A stretch of DNA of 64,000 nt from Xanthobacteraceae bacterium (lineage in GTDB: Bacteria; Pseudomonadota; Alphaproteobacteria; Rhizobiales; Xanthobacteraceae): assembly GCA_023954195.1 (NCBI GenBank), contig JAMLIK010000002.1:962040-1026039 (forward strand). Reading direction: 5' to 3'. Made by a program: the position numbers and the translations under genes. The notes below the pieces were generated by a model, which worked only from the letters and a program-made list of their open reading frames with translations, made no database searches and was not told the DNA's origin. This document shows, in pieces, positions 19,905 through 29,510 of the stretch (positions are counted from its first letter, which is position 1; every line of letters starts with the position of its first letter).

Positions 19905-20825
19905 CTATTTGTTCCGATACGCGCCGGTATCGCTCGCCTGCATGCGCGCCACCAGCAGTTCGGAGGCGATGCGGCACGCCGGCGTCGCCTGTTGCGAGAC
20001 CGCCTGCACCAGCGTCGCGCGCGTCGCCGCGAGCCGTCGGTCGCGCAGCGGCACCGCGACCAGCCGGCCGGCGAGCAGGTCCGGCTTGGCGGAATCGCGC
20101 GGCAGGAAGGTCGCGACGTCGGTCTGCGCGACGATGGTGCGCGCGAAGGCCAGCGAATTGGTCTCGTAGCACAGCTTCAGCCGGATTTTGCTCTGGGCGG
20201 CGACGCGCTCGACTTCCTGGCGGATGCCGAACGAGGTGTTCGGCAGGATCACCTTGAGGCCGTCGAGATCGGCGAGGCAGCAACTCGCGCGCGTCGCGAA
20301 AGGATGGCCGGGAGCGACGATCAAGCACAGCGCCTGCCGCATTCTCGCCAGTTCGAACAAGTCGCGTCGGGGCGCCGGACCGAACACCAGCCCGATATCG
20401 ACGTCGCGATGCGCCACCATGTCGGCGACGACGCGCGAGCCGACGGTGGTGACGCTGACGGTGACGCCTGGATATTGGCGGGCCATGTCGGAGGTGAAGC
20501 TCGCCAGAAAGCTCGCCAGCAATCCCTCGACGGTGGCGATGCGGACATGGCCGCGCTGCGCGGAGCCGAACTCGCGGGCGCCGGTGAAGATGTCATCGAT
20601 CCGCTTCCGGTTGTCGGTCGCGTAACGATACAGCAGTTCGCCGGCGTCGGTGAGGCTGATGCCGCGGGCGCGGCGCTCGAACAGCTTGACCGCCAACTCG
20701 GTCTCAAGGCCCTGGATCTGCCGGCTGATGGCGCTGGGCGCGATTTGCAACACCTCGGCCGCCCGCTTGATGGAGCCCTGGCGCGTCACCTCCCGGAAAT
20801 AGCGGATCGCGGTTGCTTCGATCAT
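19905..20825 (-). CDS. LysR family transcriptional regulator
   Basis: A 306-residue regulator. The N-terminal winged helix-turn-helix (residues about 1-60) reads AIRYFREVTRQGSIKRAAEVLQIAPSAISRQIQGLE, followed by the linker ELAVKLFERRARGISLTDAG. The rest is a periplasmic-binding-protein-like effector domain. It is divergent from the ABC transporter operon starting at 20974, which it probably controls, as is usual for LysR proteins. The shared 148-base gap contains a TCTAATTTTTAGA palindrome. Effector unknown. Confidence 0.93.
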   Translation of the reverse strand: MIEATAIRYFREVTRQGSIKRAAEVLQIAPSAISRQIQGLETELAVKLFERRARGISLTDAGELLYRYATDNRKRIDDIFTGAREFGSAQRGHVRIATVEGLLASFLASFTSDMARQYPGVTVSVTTVGSRVVADMVAHRDVDIGLVFGPAPRRDLFELARMRQALCLIVAPGHPFATRASCCLADLDGLKVILPNTSFGIRQEVERVAAQSKIRLKLCYETNSLAFARTIVAQTDVATFLPRDSAKPDLLAGRLVAVPLRDRRLAATRATLVQAVSQQATPACRIASELLVARMQASDTGAYRNK

Positions 20826-20847
20826 GATCGCATCGTGCCATGAGAGT

Positions 20848-20881
20848 TCTAATTTTTAGATTTAAGACGGCTAATTTAAGC
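20848..20881. promoter_or_regulatory. Candidate LysR binding region
   Basis: In the LysR/ABC operon divergent gap there is a 13-base perfect palindrome TCTAATTTTTAGA (20848-20860), then two TTTAAG half-sites 14 bases apart. AT-rich dyads of this kind at a divergent LysR promoter are typical operators. The link is positional only. Confidence 0.4.
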
Positions 20882-20973
20882 GCTTTATTTCGAATTGTGA
20901 ACTTGTCATTGTTGCTTCCTCACCGAGGCCGGAAAGGCCACGGGCTGAAAATCAAATGGAGGAGGCTCAGGTA

Positions 20974-22194
20974 ATGGACCGCACCCGGCGCAATCTGGCC
21001 GCAACTGTCGCAAGCGCGGCATGTCTCGTTGCAGCAGGACTTTTGGCATCCGCGGCACCGGCGGCTGCCGACGACGTCATCCGGTTCGGCGCGCCGCTGC
21101 CGTTGACCGGGCCCCTCGCGCCGGAGGCGATCAAGCAGAAGCAGGGCTACGATCTATGGGCCGAGGAAGCCAACAAGGCCGGCGGCATCGATGTCGGCGG
21201 CAAGCGCTACAAGGTCGAGATCGTCTACACCGACTACCAGTCGAACACGCCCCGCTCGGTGCAGGCCACCGAGCAAATGATTACCCAGAACAAGGTCAAC
21301 TTCCTGTTCGGCGCGTTCGGCTCGGGGGCCGCGAAGGCGGCAAGCTCGGTTTCCGAGAAGTACCGGATTCCAACGATCGCGGCGGCGGCGTCGTCGGCGC
21401 AGGTCTACGATCAGGGCTACAAGTTCCTGTTCGGCACCTTCACGCCCAACGATACGCTGACCACGCCGCTGACCAAGCTCGTCAGGGAAAAGGCGCCGGA
21501 CGTCAAGAAGGTGGCGATCCTCGCGCGCAACGACCTGTTCCCGCTGGCGATCGCGCAGGAACTGGAGAAGTCGGCGAAGGCCAACGGCATGGAGGTGGTT
21601 TACTTCGAGAAGTACGCCATCAACACGCTCGACCATTCGGCGGCGCTGTCGCAGATGAAGGCGCTGGCGCCACAATGGATCTTCGTCACCGGCTACATCA
21701 ACGACCTGCTGCTGGTGCGCAAGCAGATGGTCGACCAGCAGATGAAGGCGCCGGTGGTGTCGATGATCGCCGGTCCCGCCTATCAGGAATTCATCGACGC
21801 GGCCGGCCAAAGCGCCGAAAACATCAGCAGCGCGGCGTGGTGGCATCCGGCGGTGCGCTACGAGGGCAAGGACGTCTTCAAGTCGACCGTCAATTATGTG
21901 AAACTGTTCCGCGACAAGTACAAGGCCACTCCCGATTACGCGCAAGCCTCGGCCTCGGCGGCGGGGGCGATCTTCCAGCTCGCGATCGAGAAGGCCGGAT
22001 CGATCGATCCCCAGAAGGTGCGCGACGCCCTGGCGAGCCTCGACGTCATGACGTTCTACGGTCCGGTGAAGTTCGGCCCGACCGGGCAGATCGTCTCGCT
22101 GGAGCCGCCGGTGTTCCAGATTCAGGGCGCCAAGCCCGTGGTGCTGCTGCCGGCTGCTATCAAGCAGGGCGAATTCAGGCTGGGCGTCCAATAA
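20974..22194 (+). CDS. Branched-chain amino acid-type ABC transporter substrate-binding protein
   Basis: A 406-residue periplasmic-binding protein of the LivJ/Peripla_BP_6 type. Signal peptide at residues about 1-35 (LAATVASAACLVAAGLLASAAPAAA), then VIRFGAPLPLTGPLAPEAIKQKQGYDLW. The start at 20974 has GGAGGAGGCTCAG upstream; the in-frame ATG at 20956 overlaps that ribosome site and is rejected. It leads the operon with two permeases and two ATPases. Such cassettes in this family import varied amino acids or aromatic acids, so the true ligand is open. Confidence 0.93.
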   Translation: MDRTRRNLAATVASAACLVAAGLLASAAPAAADDVIRFGAPLPLTGPLAPEAIKQKQGYDLWAEEANKAGGIDVGGKRYKVEIVYTDYQSNTPRSVQATEQMITQNKVNFLFGAFGSGAAKAASSVSEKYRIPTIAAAASSAQVYDQGYKFLFGTFTPNDTLTTPLTKLVREKAPDVKKVAILARNDLFPLAIAQELEKSAKANGMEVVYFEKYAINTLDHSAALSQMKALAPQWIFVTGYINDLLLVRKQMVDQQMKAPVVSMIAGPAYQEFIDAAGQSAENISSAAWWHPAVRYEGKDVFKSTVNYVKLFRDKYKATPDYAQASASAAGAIFQLAIEKAGSIDPQKVRDALASLDVMTFYGPVKFGPTGQIVSLEPPVFQIQGAKPVVLLPAAIKQGEFRLGVQ

Positions 22195-22234
22195 CGTCCG
22201 GCGCCGCCATCGTCAGGCCGACAGGAAAGTTCGC

Positions 22235-23101
22235 ATGCTTGCCGCGCAGGTGCTGATTAACGCCTTGGTGCTGGGGTGCCTGTATGCCTGCATCGCCATC
22301 GGCTTCTCGCTGGTCTGGGGCGTTCTGAATGTCATCAACCTCGCTCATGGCTCGTTCATCGTGCTGGGCGCCTACGGCGCCTGGTGGCTCTACCACGCGT
22401 TCGGCATCGCGCCGTGGTATGCGCTGGCGATCGTGGCGCCGCTATTCTTCGTATTCGGCTATGCGATCCAGCGCTCCATTCTGAATCAGGTGATCGCCGC
22501 GCCGGTGCTCGTGACCCTGACCATGACGTTCGGGCTCGATCTCCTGCTCAACAACGTCATGATCTATTTTTTCACGGCGGATTTCCGCAAGCTGACGCTG
22601 TCGCCGCCGGTCGGCTCGCTGTCGTTCGGCGGCGTCGTGGTGCCGGTGGATCGGCTGATCGCGCTGGTGCTGGCGCTGGCGCTGACCTTCGCGCTGTACG
22701 TCATCCTGCGCCGCTCGCGCACCGGCCGCGCCATCGTCGCCGTGCGGCTCGACCGCGATGCGGCGACGCTGATGGGGGTCGACGTCAAGTCGATCTACGC
22801 CATCGCCTTCGGCATCGGCGCGGTGATGGCCGGCTGCGCCGGGGTGCTGATGGCGTTGATCTTCCCGATCTCGCCGCTGGTCTCCACCGCCTATCTCACC
22901 AAGGCGTTCGTGGTCTGCGTGCTCGGCGGTCTCGGCAGCGTCTCCGGCGCGCTGGCCGGCGGACTGCTGCTGGCGCTGATCGAGGGCGTCGGTTCGGTGC
23001 TGTTCGGCCCGGCGCTCGCGACCACGTTGTCTTTCGTGCTCCTGATCGTGTTTCTTGTGGTTCGTCCGCAGGGCCTCATGGGCCGGAAAGGTTTCGAGTG
23101 A
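22235..23101 (+). CDS. livH: Branched-chain amino acid-type ABC transporter permease, LivH-like
   Basis: A 288-residue inner-membrane permease. The opening LLINALVLGCLYACIAIGFSLVWGVLNVINLAHGSFIVLGAY is the LivH signature. The ATPase-contact loop lies in the second half (VRLDRDAATLMGVDVKSIY). It has eight or so membrane helices. The stop overlaps the GTG of livM (GTGA), implying coupled translation. It pairs with LivM to form the channel for the binding protein at 20974. The symbol is by family; substrate is not shown. Confidence 0.92.
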   Translation: MLAAQVLINALVLGCLYACIAIGFSLVWGVLNVINLAHGSFIVLGAYGAWWLYHAFGIAPWYALAIVAPLFFVFGYAIQRSILNQVIAAPVLVTLTMTFGLDLLLNNVMIYFFTADFRKLTLSPPVGSLSFGGVVVPVDRLIALVLALALTFALYVILRRSRTGRAIVAVRLDRDAATLMGVDVKSIYAIAFGIGAVMAGCAGVLMALIFPISPLVSTAYLTKAFVVCVLGGLGSVSGALAGGLLLALIEGVGSVLFGPALATTLSFVLLIVFLVVRPQGLMGRKGFE

Positions 23102-24033
23102 AGCGATCGGACCTCATTCTCATCGTGCTCGTCCTGTGCCTCGCGGCGCTGCCGCTCGCGGGCGGCGCCTATACGCTGCGGCTCGGCACCATGGCGGCGA
23201 TGTCCTGCATTCTGGCGCTGTCGTGGAACGTGATCGGCGGCTTCGCCGGCTATCCGTCATTCGCCGCCGCCGCCTTTTTCGGGCTCGGCGCCTACACGAC
23301 CGGCATCCTGCTCGGCTACAAGGTGCCGCTGTGGCTGAGCCTGCCGATCGCGGCCGGGCTGTCCTTTGCGCTGGCGGGGCTGTTAGGCGCGGTGTTGCTG
23401 CGCTTGCGCGGCCATTATTTCGCTATCGCCAGCCTGGCGCTGGTCGAGGTGCTGCGCGAGATCGTCAATCATGCCACCGATCTCACCGGCGGCGGCATGG
23501 GGCTGAACATTCCGGTCACGGCCGGCACCGATATCATGGCGGATGCCCGGTTCTTTTTTTACGCGATGTGGTTGGTGCTGCTGGTCACGACGATCGCGGT
23601 GATCGCGGTGTCGTCGTCGCGGCTCGGATTCGGGCTGTCCTGCATCCGCCAGAACGAGGCCGCCTCGCAGATGGTCGGGCTGAACACCACGCTTTACAAA
23701 TCGATCGCCTTCGGTCTGTCGGCCTGCTTCGTTGGCGCCGCCGGCGGTGTCTATGCGGCCTGGGTGCATTACATCGATCCGACCGATGTCTTCGACATTC
23801 TGTATTCGGTGAAGCCGATCGTGATGGCGCTGATCGGCGGCCTCGGCTCGTCGCTCGGGGTGATGATCGGCGCGCTGCTCTACCTCGTGCTGGAGGAGGT
23901 GGTGTGGCGCAATTACATCCAGTTCCACTCGGCGGTGCTGGGGGCGCTGATTATCGCGCTGCTGCTGTTCCTGCCGCACGGGCTGACGTCGCTGCGCGGC
24001 GGGCTCTTGCTCAGGAGGCTGCGCGGTGCCTGA
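23098..24033 (+). CDS. livM: Branched-chain amino acid-type ABC transporter permease, LivM-like
   Basis: A 311-residue permease starting at the GTG that overlaps the livH stop; the frame is open further upstream but inside livH. The motif [31 protein letters not shown] is diagnostic of LivM. The cytoplasmic loop [29 protein letters not shown] contacts the ATPases. It overlaps livG by eight bases at its 3' end. This is a compact LivM without the long N-terminal extension of enterobacterial forms. Confidence 0.92.
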   Translation: MKRSDLILIVLVLCLAALPLAGGAYTLRLGTMAAMSCILALSWNVIGGFAGYPSFAAAAFFGLGAYTTGILLGYKVPLWLSLPIAAGLSFALAGLLGAVLLRLRGHYFAIASLALVEVLREIVNHATDLTGGGMGLNIPVTAGTDIMADARFFFYAMWLVLLVTTIAVIAVSSSRLGFGLSCIRQNEAASQMVGLNTTLYKSIAFGLSACFVGAAGGVYAAWVHYIDPTDVFDILYSVKPIVMALIGGLGSSLGVMIGALLYLVLEEVVWRNYIQFHSAVLGALIIALLLFLPHGLTSLRGGLLLRRLRGA

Positions 24034-24772
24034 GATCCTCAAGCTCGACAACGTCTCGCGGCGGTTCGGCGGCCTGTATGCGCTGCGCGATGTCACGCTC
24101 GGCATCGACAGCGGCGAAATCCTCGGCCTGATCGGACCGAACGGCGCCGGCAAGACCACGCTGGTCAATGTGGTCACCGCCGTCACGCCGGCGACGTCGG
24201 GCAGGGTGGCCTTCGCCGGGGAGGACATCACTCGGGTGAAGTCCTATCAGGCGGCGCGTCGCGGATTGTCGCGGACCTTCCAGGTGGTGCAGCCCTTTCC
24301 CGAGATGAGCGCGCTCGACAATGTCGCGGCCGCTGCGGCGTTCTCGCGGCCGGGCACCTCGCTGCATGCCGCCCGCGACGCCGCGCGCGAGCATCTCGCC
24401 TTCGTCGGGCTCGAAGGCATGGCCGGGCAGTCCGCCGCGACGCTGACGCTGGCGATGCGCAAGCGGCTCGAACTGGCCAAGGCGCTGGCGATGCGTCCGC
24501 GCCTCTTGTTCCTGGATGAGGTCAATGCCGGGCTCAACACCGCCGAGGTCGAGCGCGCCACCGGCCTCATTCATCAGATCGCGAAAAGCGGCGTCACCAT
24601 CGTCATGATCGAGCATCTGATGAAGGTGGTGCTCAACGTCTGCACGCGCATCGCCGTGCTGCACAACGGCGCCCTGATCGCCAACGGCGCGCCGCGCGAT
24701 GTTATCAAGGACAGCGCCGTCATCGAGGCGTATCTGGGTCAGCAATACGCGCGGCGGCACGGCCATGGATGA
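24026..24772 (+). CDS. livG: ABC transporter ATP-binding protein, LivG-like
   Basis: A 248-residue ATPase beginning at GTG 24026 with AGGAGGCT just upstream. Walker A is [12 protein letters not shown] (residues about 36-47). The signature region is atypical: [33 protein letters not shown], where the usual LSxGQ is replaced by LTLAMRKR, a variant seen in some LivG proteins. Walker B is LLFLDE. The switch His lies in MIEHLMKVV. It works with LivF as the ATPase pair. Confidence 0.92.
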   Translation: MPEILKLDNVSRRFGGLYALRDVTLGIDSGEILGLIGPNGAGKTTLVNVVTAVTPATSGRVAFAGEDITRVKSYQAARRGLSRTFQVVQPFPEMSALDNVAAAAAFSRPGTSLHAARDAAREHLAFVGLEGMAGQSAATLTLAMRKRLELAKALAMRPRLLFLDEVNAGLNTAEVERATGLIHQIAKSGVTIVMIEHLMKVVLNVCTRIAVLHNGALIANGAPRDVIKDSAVIEAYLGQQYARRHGHG

Positions 24773-25523
24773 GCGGGGCATGGCGAAAGCGGGCGCGAGG
24801 GCGCCAATTCTCGAACTGGCGGGCGTGACCGCCGGCTACGGCGAGATCCAGGTGCTGTGGGGCATCGACATGCGGGTGCGCGCCGGCGAGATCACGGCGC
24901 TGATCGGCTCCAACGGCGCCGGCAAGACCACCCTGATGCGCACCTTGTCCGGCTTGCTGCCGGTGCGCTCCGGCACCTATCGCGCCGCCGGCATCGATCT
25001 GTCCGCCGCCAGGGCCGAGACCATCTTGAGAGCGGGCATCGTGCACGTCCCGGAGGGCCGGCGGCTGTTCGGCGCCATGAGCGTCGAGGATAACCTGCTG
25101 ATGGGGGCCTATCTGCGCCGCGGAGGCCGCGGCGAGATCGGCCGCGACCTCGACCGGGTGTTTCACATCTTCCCCAAATTGTACGAGCGGCGCACGCAGG
25201 CGGCGGCGACGCTGTCGGGCGGCGAGCAGCAGATGTGCGCGATCGGACGCGGCCTGATGAGCGCGCCGACGCTGCTGATGATCGACGAATTGTCGCTCGG
25301 CCTGTCGCCGCTCCTGGTCGAGCAACTTGTCGCCGCGCTGCGCCAACTCAACGCCGAGGGCGTGTCGATCCTGCTGGTCGAGCAGGACGTGACCATCGCC
25401 CTCGATCTCTCCCATTCCGCGTTCGTCATGGATATGGGGCGCATCGTCCGCTCCGGCGTATCGTCGGAGTTGCTGTCCGATCCGATCATCCGCGACGCCT
25501 ATCTCGGCGTCATCGAGGACTAG
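24765..25523 (+). CDS. livF: ABC transporter ATP-binding protein, LivF-like
   Basis: About 252 residues. Walker [13 protein letters not shown], signature ATLSGGEQQMCAIGRGLM, Walker B LLMIDELSLGLSP, and VEGRRLFGAMSVEDNL-type LivF motif (here VPEGRRLFGAMSVEDNLLMGAY). Start is uncertain: 24765 overlaps the livG stop (ATGGATGA), while 24780 (MAKAGARAP) has GAGCGGGG upstream. This is the last gene of the transporter operon before a palindromic repeat. Confidence 0.92.
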   Translation: MDERGMAKAGARAPILELAGVTAGYGEIQVLWGIDMRVRAGEITALIGSNGAGKTTLMRTLSGLLPVRSGTYRAAGIDLSAARAETILRAGIVHVPEGRRLFGAMSVEDNLLMGAYLRRGGRGEIGRDLDRVFHIFPKLYERRTQAAATLSGGEQQMCAIGRGLMSAPTLLMIDELSLGLSPLLVEQLVAALRQLNAEGVSILLVEQDVTIALDLSHSAFVMDMGRIVRSGVSSELLSDPIIRDAYLGVIED

Positions 25524-25558
25524 AGCATGATGAGTTCAGGTTTGACGGCTCATTCACC

Positions 25559-25643
25559 CGTCATTGCGAGGAGCGTGAGCGACGAAGCAATTCAGCCCGC
25601 GCTGTGTGGCTGACTGGGTTGCTCCGCTTCGCTCGCAATGACG
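25559..25643. repeat. Paired inverted palindromic repeat (family C)
   Basis: The left unit is CGTCATTGCGAGGAGCG followed by TGAGCGACGAAGCAATTCAG. The right unit is CTGGGTTGCTCCGCTTCGC followed by TCGCAATGACG. They are inverted copies with 18 bases between. This is a third sequence family with the same paired layout. It lies between livF and the gene at 25733 and could act as an RNA hairpin separating their expression. Confidence 0.75.
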
Positions 25644-25732
25644 ATTCAACGCGAATTCATCCCGTTTCAGCCGCCGCCGCGCGGCAGGCCAGTCATCCAT
25701 TCCACTCCCAACCGTATCGAGGTGAAAAGAAA

Positions 25733-26500
25733 ATGAGCACGAGCACAGCGGAAGCAATCCCGTCCCGCCATGGCGGTTATCGATTCATTCCCGGTGTCAG
25801 CCAGTATTCTGGAGGCGTCGGCGCGCTGCCCGGATACGCGCTCGAACGCGTGCGGTTTTCGCGCCCGGTGCCGCTGGCCGCGGGATTTGATCGCGTCGCC
25901 GCCATCATCAAGGCTGCCGGTCAGCCGCTCACCGCATTCTGCGCCTGTGAATTGCGCTCGCCTAAACCGTTCACCGAGCAGGGCTTTCGCGATTTCAACA
26001 CCGCCTACACCGCGGTCCTGTCGTCCTGGGGCATTGTAGTAGACGGCGTCAACCCGGTGGCGCGCAGCAACGTGTGTCCGCAGGTCGAGCCGCCGGCGGA
26101 GCCGAGCTTTCATGCCTTCACCTATGTCGTGCCGGCGCCCGATGCGCCGCCGTCCTTCATGATTTCGGGAAGCGCCGAATCCGAGGAGGGGCCGGGCGAC
26201 TATCGCTCCCGCATCGTGCGGCTCGACGACACCTCGCCGGAGGGAATGCGCGAGAAAGCGGTCGCCGTGCTCAAGGAAATGGAGCGGCGCATGAGCGCGT
26301 TTTCCGGAGGCTGGCCTCAGACCACCGGCGTCCAGATCTACACGGTGCATGACATCTTCCCGTTCGTCGAAAGCGAACTCGGCCGCCGGGGCGCGCTGGG
26401 CCACGGCCTGACCTGGCATTTCAACCGGCCGCCGGTGGTCGATCTCGAATACGAGATGGACTGCCGCCGGATTCATCGCGAGCGCGTCGTCGAGGTCTGA
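25733..26500 (+). CDS. Conserved protein of uncertain function, possible muconate-deaminase-like (CnbZ-type)
   Basis: A 255-residue soluble protein starting at ATG 25733 with GAGGTGAAAAG upstream. Recognisable stretches are ISQYSGGVGALPG-like (GVSQYSGGVGALPGYALERVRF), CACELRSPKPFTEQGFRDFN and SNVCPQVEPPAEPSFHAFTYV. No standard catalytic motif is obvious. From memory it resembles proteins annotated as 2-amino-5-chloromuconate deaminase CnbZ and has a faint RidA-like feel, but this is not proven here. Position after the ABC operon suggests a linked catabolic role for the imported compound. Confidence 0.6.
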   Translation: MSTSTAEAIPSRHGGYRFIPGVSQYSGGVGALPGYALERVRFSRPVPLAAGFDRVAAIIKAAGQPLTAFCACELRSPKPFTEQGFRDFNTAYTAVLSSWGIVVDGVNPVARSNVCPQVEPPAEPSFHAFTYVVPAPDAPPSFMISGSAESEEGPGDYRSRIVRLDDTSPEGMREKAVAVLKEMERRMSAFSGGWPQTTGVQIYTVHDIFPFVESELGRRGALGHGLTWHFNRPPVVDLEYEMDCRRIHRERVVEV

Positions 26501-26513
26501 GCGCGCGTGATCC

Positions 26514-27218
26514 TCACACCAGCCCGCGCCGCACCGCCTCGATGGCGGCTTCGGCGCGGGAGGAGATATTGAGCTTGCGATAGACCGTCTTGACATAGCC
26601 GGCGACGGTGTGCGGCGTCAGCCCCAGCACGCGGGCGGCTTCCGCCACCCGCAGGCCCCGCCCGAGCAGCCGCAGGATGTCGAGTTCGCGCGGCGTCAGC
26701 GTGGCTTCCGCATCCGTCGGAGTGTCCATGGTGTTGCGCCTGGCGAAATGCGTCAGCATCCGCTGCGCGATCGACGGCGACAGCGGCGGTTCGCCGGCGT
26801 CGATCCGGTGCAGGTAGCCGACCAGCGTATCGGCGTGCTGATCCTTGAGCAGATAGCCCTTCGCCCCGGCGGCGATGGCGTCGAACAGGTGGGTGTCGTC
26901 GTCGTAGATGGTGGTCACCACCGGCAGGATCCGGGGATGAGCGTCGGCCAGCATCCGGATCAGGTCGATGCCGTTGCCGTCCGGCAGGCCGATATCGATC
27001 AGCGCGATGTCGCGTGCCGCGCCGGCGTCGGGCTCGGCGGATGCGCGCGGCTGCGCCGCGATCCAGTCGCGCGCGGCCTGGAATGTCGCGGCCTCGCTGA
27101 TGACGATGCCGTCGAAGGCGACGGCGAGCATGCGCACCAGCCATGCGCGGGTATCGGCCTGATCCTCCACGATCAGGCCGCGCCGGTCGCGGGGAGGGGG
27201 CGCAAGCGGGGATGCCAT
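26514..27218 (-). CDS. Response regulator, NarL/LuxR type
   Basis: A 234-residue two-domain regulator. The receiver domain (residues 12-145) has acidic residues in IVEDQ, phosphoacceptor D75 in LIDIGLPDG and the switch Lys in LLKDQH. The C-terminal LuxR-type helix-turn-helix reads TPRELDILRLLGRGLRVAEAARVLGLTPHTVAGYVKTVYRKL. Its start is nine bases after the stop of the histidine kinase gene, so it is the partner. Targets unknown. Confidence 0.93.
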   Translation of the reverse strand: MASPLAPPPRDRRGLIVEDQADTRAWLVRMLAVAFDGIVISEAATFQAARDWIAAQPRASAEPDAGAARDIALIDIGLPDGNGIDLIRMLADAHPRILPVVTTIYDDDTHLFDAIAAGAKGYLLKDQHADTLVGYLHRIDAGEPPLSPSIAQRMLTHFARRNTMDTPTDAEATLTPRELDILRLLGRGLRVAEAARVLGLTPHTVAGYVKTVYRKLNISSRAEAAIEAVRRGLV

Positions 27219-27227
27219 CGGCTCAAC

Positions 27228-29510
27228 TCATGACCTGTCGCCCATCCGTTGCGCGGCATCGGCGGGCGAACTGTAGGAGGAGCCCCCTGGCGCCGACACC
27301 CCCTGAACGTGGGGGCGGTCGGCTTCCGCATCGGTCGCGGCGGCGTCGGCGACCAGCGGAATGCGGATTTCACAGATGCTGCCGTGAGCGGCGGGCGCGA
27401 CCACGAACGATCCCCCGAGATCGCCGAGGCGGCGGATGATGCCGCGCAGACCGCTGCCATGGGCGCTGCCGCTGGCGTTCGCGGGATCGATGCCGACGCC
27501 GTCGTCGGTGATAACGATCGACAGCGTGCGGCCCTGCTGTGTCGCGGCTACCTCGACCCTTCGCGCCCGCGCATGGCGGATGACGTTGCTGACGATCTCG
27601 CGGTGCGCCGAGACGATGCTGCGATAGATGCGGTAGTCGAGCAGCGTCGTGCTCTCGTCCACGGCGGCGAGCGGCCAATGCAGGTCGATGCCGGCGGCGG
27701 CGAGCCGTTCGCCCGCCTCGTGGCGCAGCGCCGCGATCACCTGACCGAGCGGCAGGTGGTCGGCGGCAAGGCCGCTGACGATGGTGCGGATATCGGCCAA
27801 CGCGTCGCGCAGCACGCGATGGGTGTCGGTCACCTCGGTCTTGTACAGGCCCGACAACAGCCGCGCGCCGACGTCGTCGTGCAGGTCGCGGGCGATGCGC
27901 CGCCGCTCCTCGACGCCGCCGCGCTCGAAGGCGTCGCGGCTGACCTCGACATAGCGCATCAGTCGCACCAGTTCGCGCGCCAGATCGCGATCCGAACTGC
28001 CGAACAGGTGCTCGCCGCGCCAAGGATAGCGCAATTCCAGCGCCGGCGTGTCGGCGGCGGCGGGCAGCCGCACCTCCAGCCCCTCGTGGGCGATCTCGAC
28101 ATCGGTGACGGCACGCTCCAGCGGCGTCATCACCAGCGGGTCGAACAGTCGGCGCAGCAGGCCGTGCCAGCGTTCGGAACGCTCCTGCGGCGAGGCCGCG
28201 AAGGTGACGTCCACCACCTCACGGAACAGTTCGTGGCTCTCGACGCGGTTGCGCGGCTGCAAGCGCGCGCGCAACGAGTCGCGTGCCGGCAGGTAGATGA
28301 AGGCCAGCGCCAGCAGGGCGATGCTGAAGGAGACGCCGTGTTGCAGATTCATGACGTAGATCAGCAGCGCATCGAGCGCCAGCAGCAGCGCCACGCCGCC
28401 GGTGTAGAACATCACCCGGAACGCCCACTCGTCGAGGTCGAACAGCCGGTAGCGGCTGACGCCGAGCGCGAGCCCGGCATAGATTAGCAGGAAGAAGCCG
28501 AAGGCATGGCCCTGCTGCATCACCGGGGCGGTGTCGACCAGGACCGGCGCGACGATCAACATCACGAAAGCGCCGGCGCCGACGATCACCGAGAGGCCGA
28601 GCCAGCGCAGCGCCGCGCGGCCGCGCGGATCGCGGCGGGTGGCGAACCATTGCAGGCCGATCAGCACGATAATGGCCAGCATGTAGAGGACGGTGGGCAG
28701 TTGCGACACCAGCGTCTGGTCGTCCTGCAAGCGCAGGATATCCACCATAAGGATCAAGGCCGTGAGGATCAGCGGAATCCACAACAGGCGCGGCGATGCC
28801 AACCGGCGCGGGTACACCAGGAACAGCGAGATCATTGCCCCGCCAAAGCCGAGCGCGCCGACATGGTTGAGCGCGGCCAGCACCCGGAACAATCCGCCGT
28901 CGATGGCGAGTTCGCGCGAGGAGTAGATCGCGGCGGCAAACGCCGACATCATAATCATGACGCCGGCCAGCGTGAACAGCCGCGTCGGCAGGTCGCGCGG
29001 CCGCAGCGCCAGCACCCAGGCCCCCAGCAGCAGCGAGCCGAAGCCGGTGACGAGCTGGACCCAGAACGAGGACGGCAGGTCCGAGATCGGCCGGGACTGC
29101 GCCGGCGCCACGATCACGTCATGGGCGTCGCGTTCGGCCATGGCATAAAGCACCACGCGCGGTTGCCGGAGCAGCCGGGCGAGGGCGCTCTGCCGCTCCA
29201 TGAAGCGCGCAATCATGACGAAGGATTCGATCATGTCCGGCTCCTCGCTGAGGTCGCCGGGCTCCAGCCGGATACGTTCGCCGGAAGCGTCCGCCGCGCC
29301 GATCGCGGCGAGTTGCGTCGGCGCCGGCACCGCCCGCGCCGGTCCATTGCGATCGACGGCGACGATCCGCACCGCGCCGGGCTCGGCCTGCGGCGCCAGC
29401 GTCACGCCGAGCCAGGGCTGGTGCAGCACCAGCCAGAACACCAGAACGCCGGCGCCGACACAGAGCAGCGCCGCGGTCTGCATGATGCGGTTCGGAAGCC
29501 AGTTCGTCAT
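27228..29510 (-). CDS. Sensor histidine kinase with periplasmic PDZ-like and multi-helix membrane sensor
   Basis: About 760 residues. After one N-terminal membrane helix comes a segment LGVTLAPQAEPGAVRIVAVDRNGPA resembling a PDZ domain, then some eight membrane helices (residues about 170-400). A HisKA_3 dimerisation domain follows with the phospho-His in RRRIARDLHDDVGARLLSGLYKTE (about residue 540) and a HATPase with DDGVGIDPAN and GSGLRGIIRRL. The start at 29510 is preferred over the open extension to 29582. It forms an operon with the response regulator downstream. The PDZ-like part may sense exported peptides or envelope state; that is inference. Confidence 0.88.
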   Translation of the reverse strand: MTNWLPNRIMQTAALLCVGAGVLVFWLVLHQPWLGVTLAPQAEPGAVRIVAVDRNGPARAVPAPTQLAAIGAADASGERIRLEPGDLSEEPDMIESFVMIARFMERQSALARLLRQPRVVLYAMAERDAHDVIVAPAQSRPISDLPSSFWVQLVTGFGSLLLGAWVLALRPRDLPTRLFTLAGVMIMMSAFAAAIYSSRELAIDGGLFRVLAALNHVGALGFGGAMISLFLVYPRRLASPRLLWIPLILTALILMVDILRLQDDQTLVSQLPTVLYMLAIIVLIGLQWFATRRDPRGRAALRWLGLSVIVGAGAFVMLIVAPVLVDTAPVMQQGHAFGFFLLIYAGLALGVSRYRLFDLDEWAFRVMFYTGGVALLLALDALLIYVMNLQHGVSFSIALLALAFIYLPARDSLRARLQPRNRVESHELFREVVDVTFAASPQERSERWHGLLRRLFDPLVMTPLERAVTDVEIAHEGLEVRLPAAADTPALELRYPWRGEHLFGSSDRDLARELVRLMRYVEVSRDAFERGGVEERRRIARDLHDDVGARLLSGLYKTEVTDTHRVLRDALADIRTIVSGLAADHLPLGQVIAALRHEAGERLAAAGIDLHWPLAAVDESTTLLDYRIYRSIVSAHREIVSNVIRHARARRVEVAATQQGRTLSIVITDDGVGIDPANASGSAHGSGLRGIIRRLGDLGGSFVVAPAAHGSICEIRIPLVADAAATDAEADRPHVQGVSAPGGSSYSSPADAAQRMGDRS

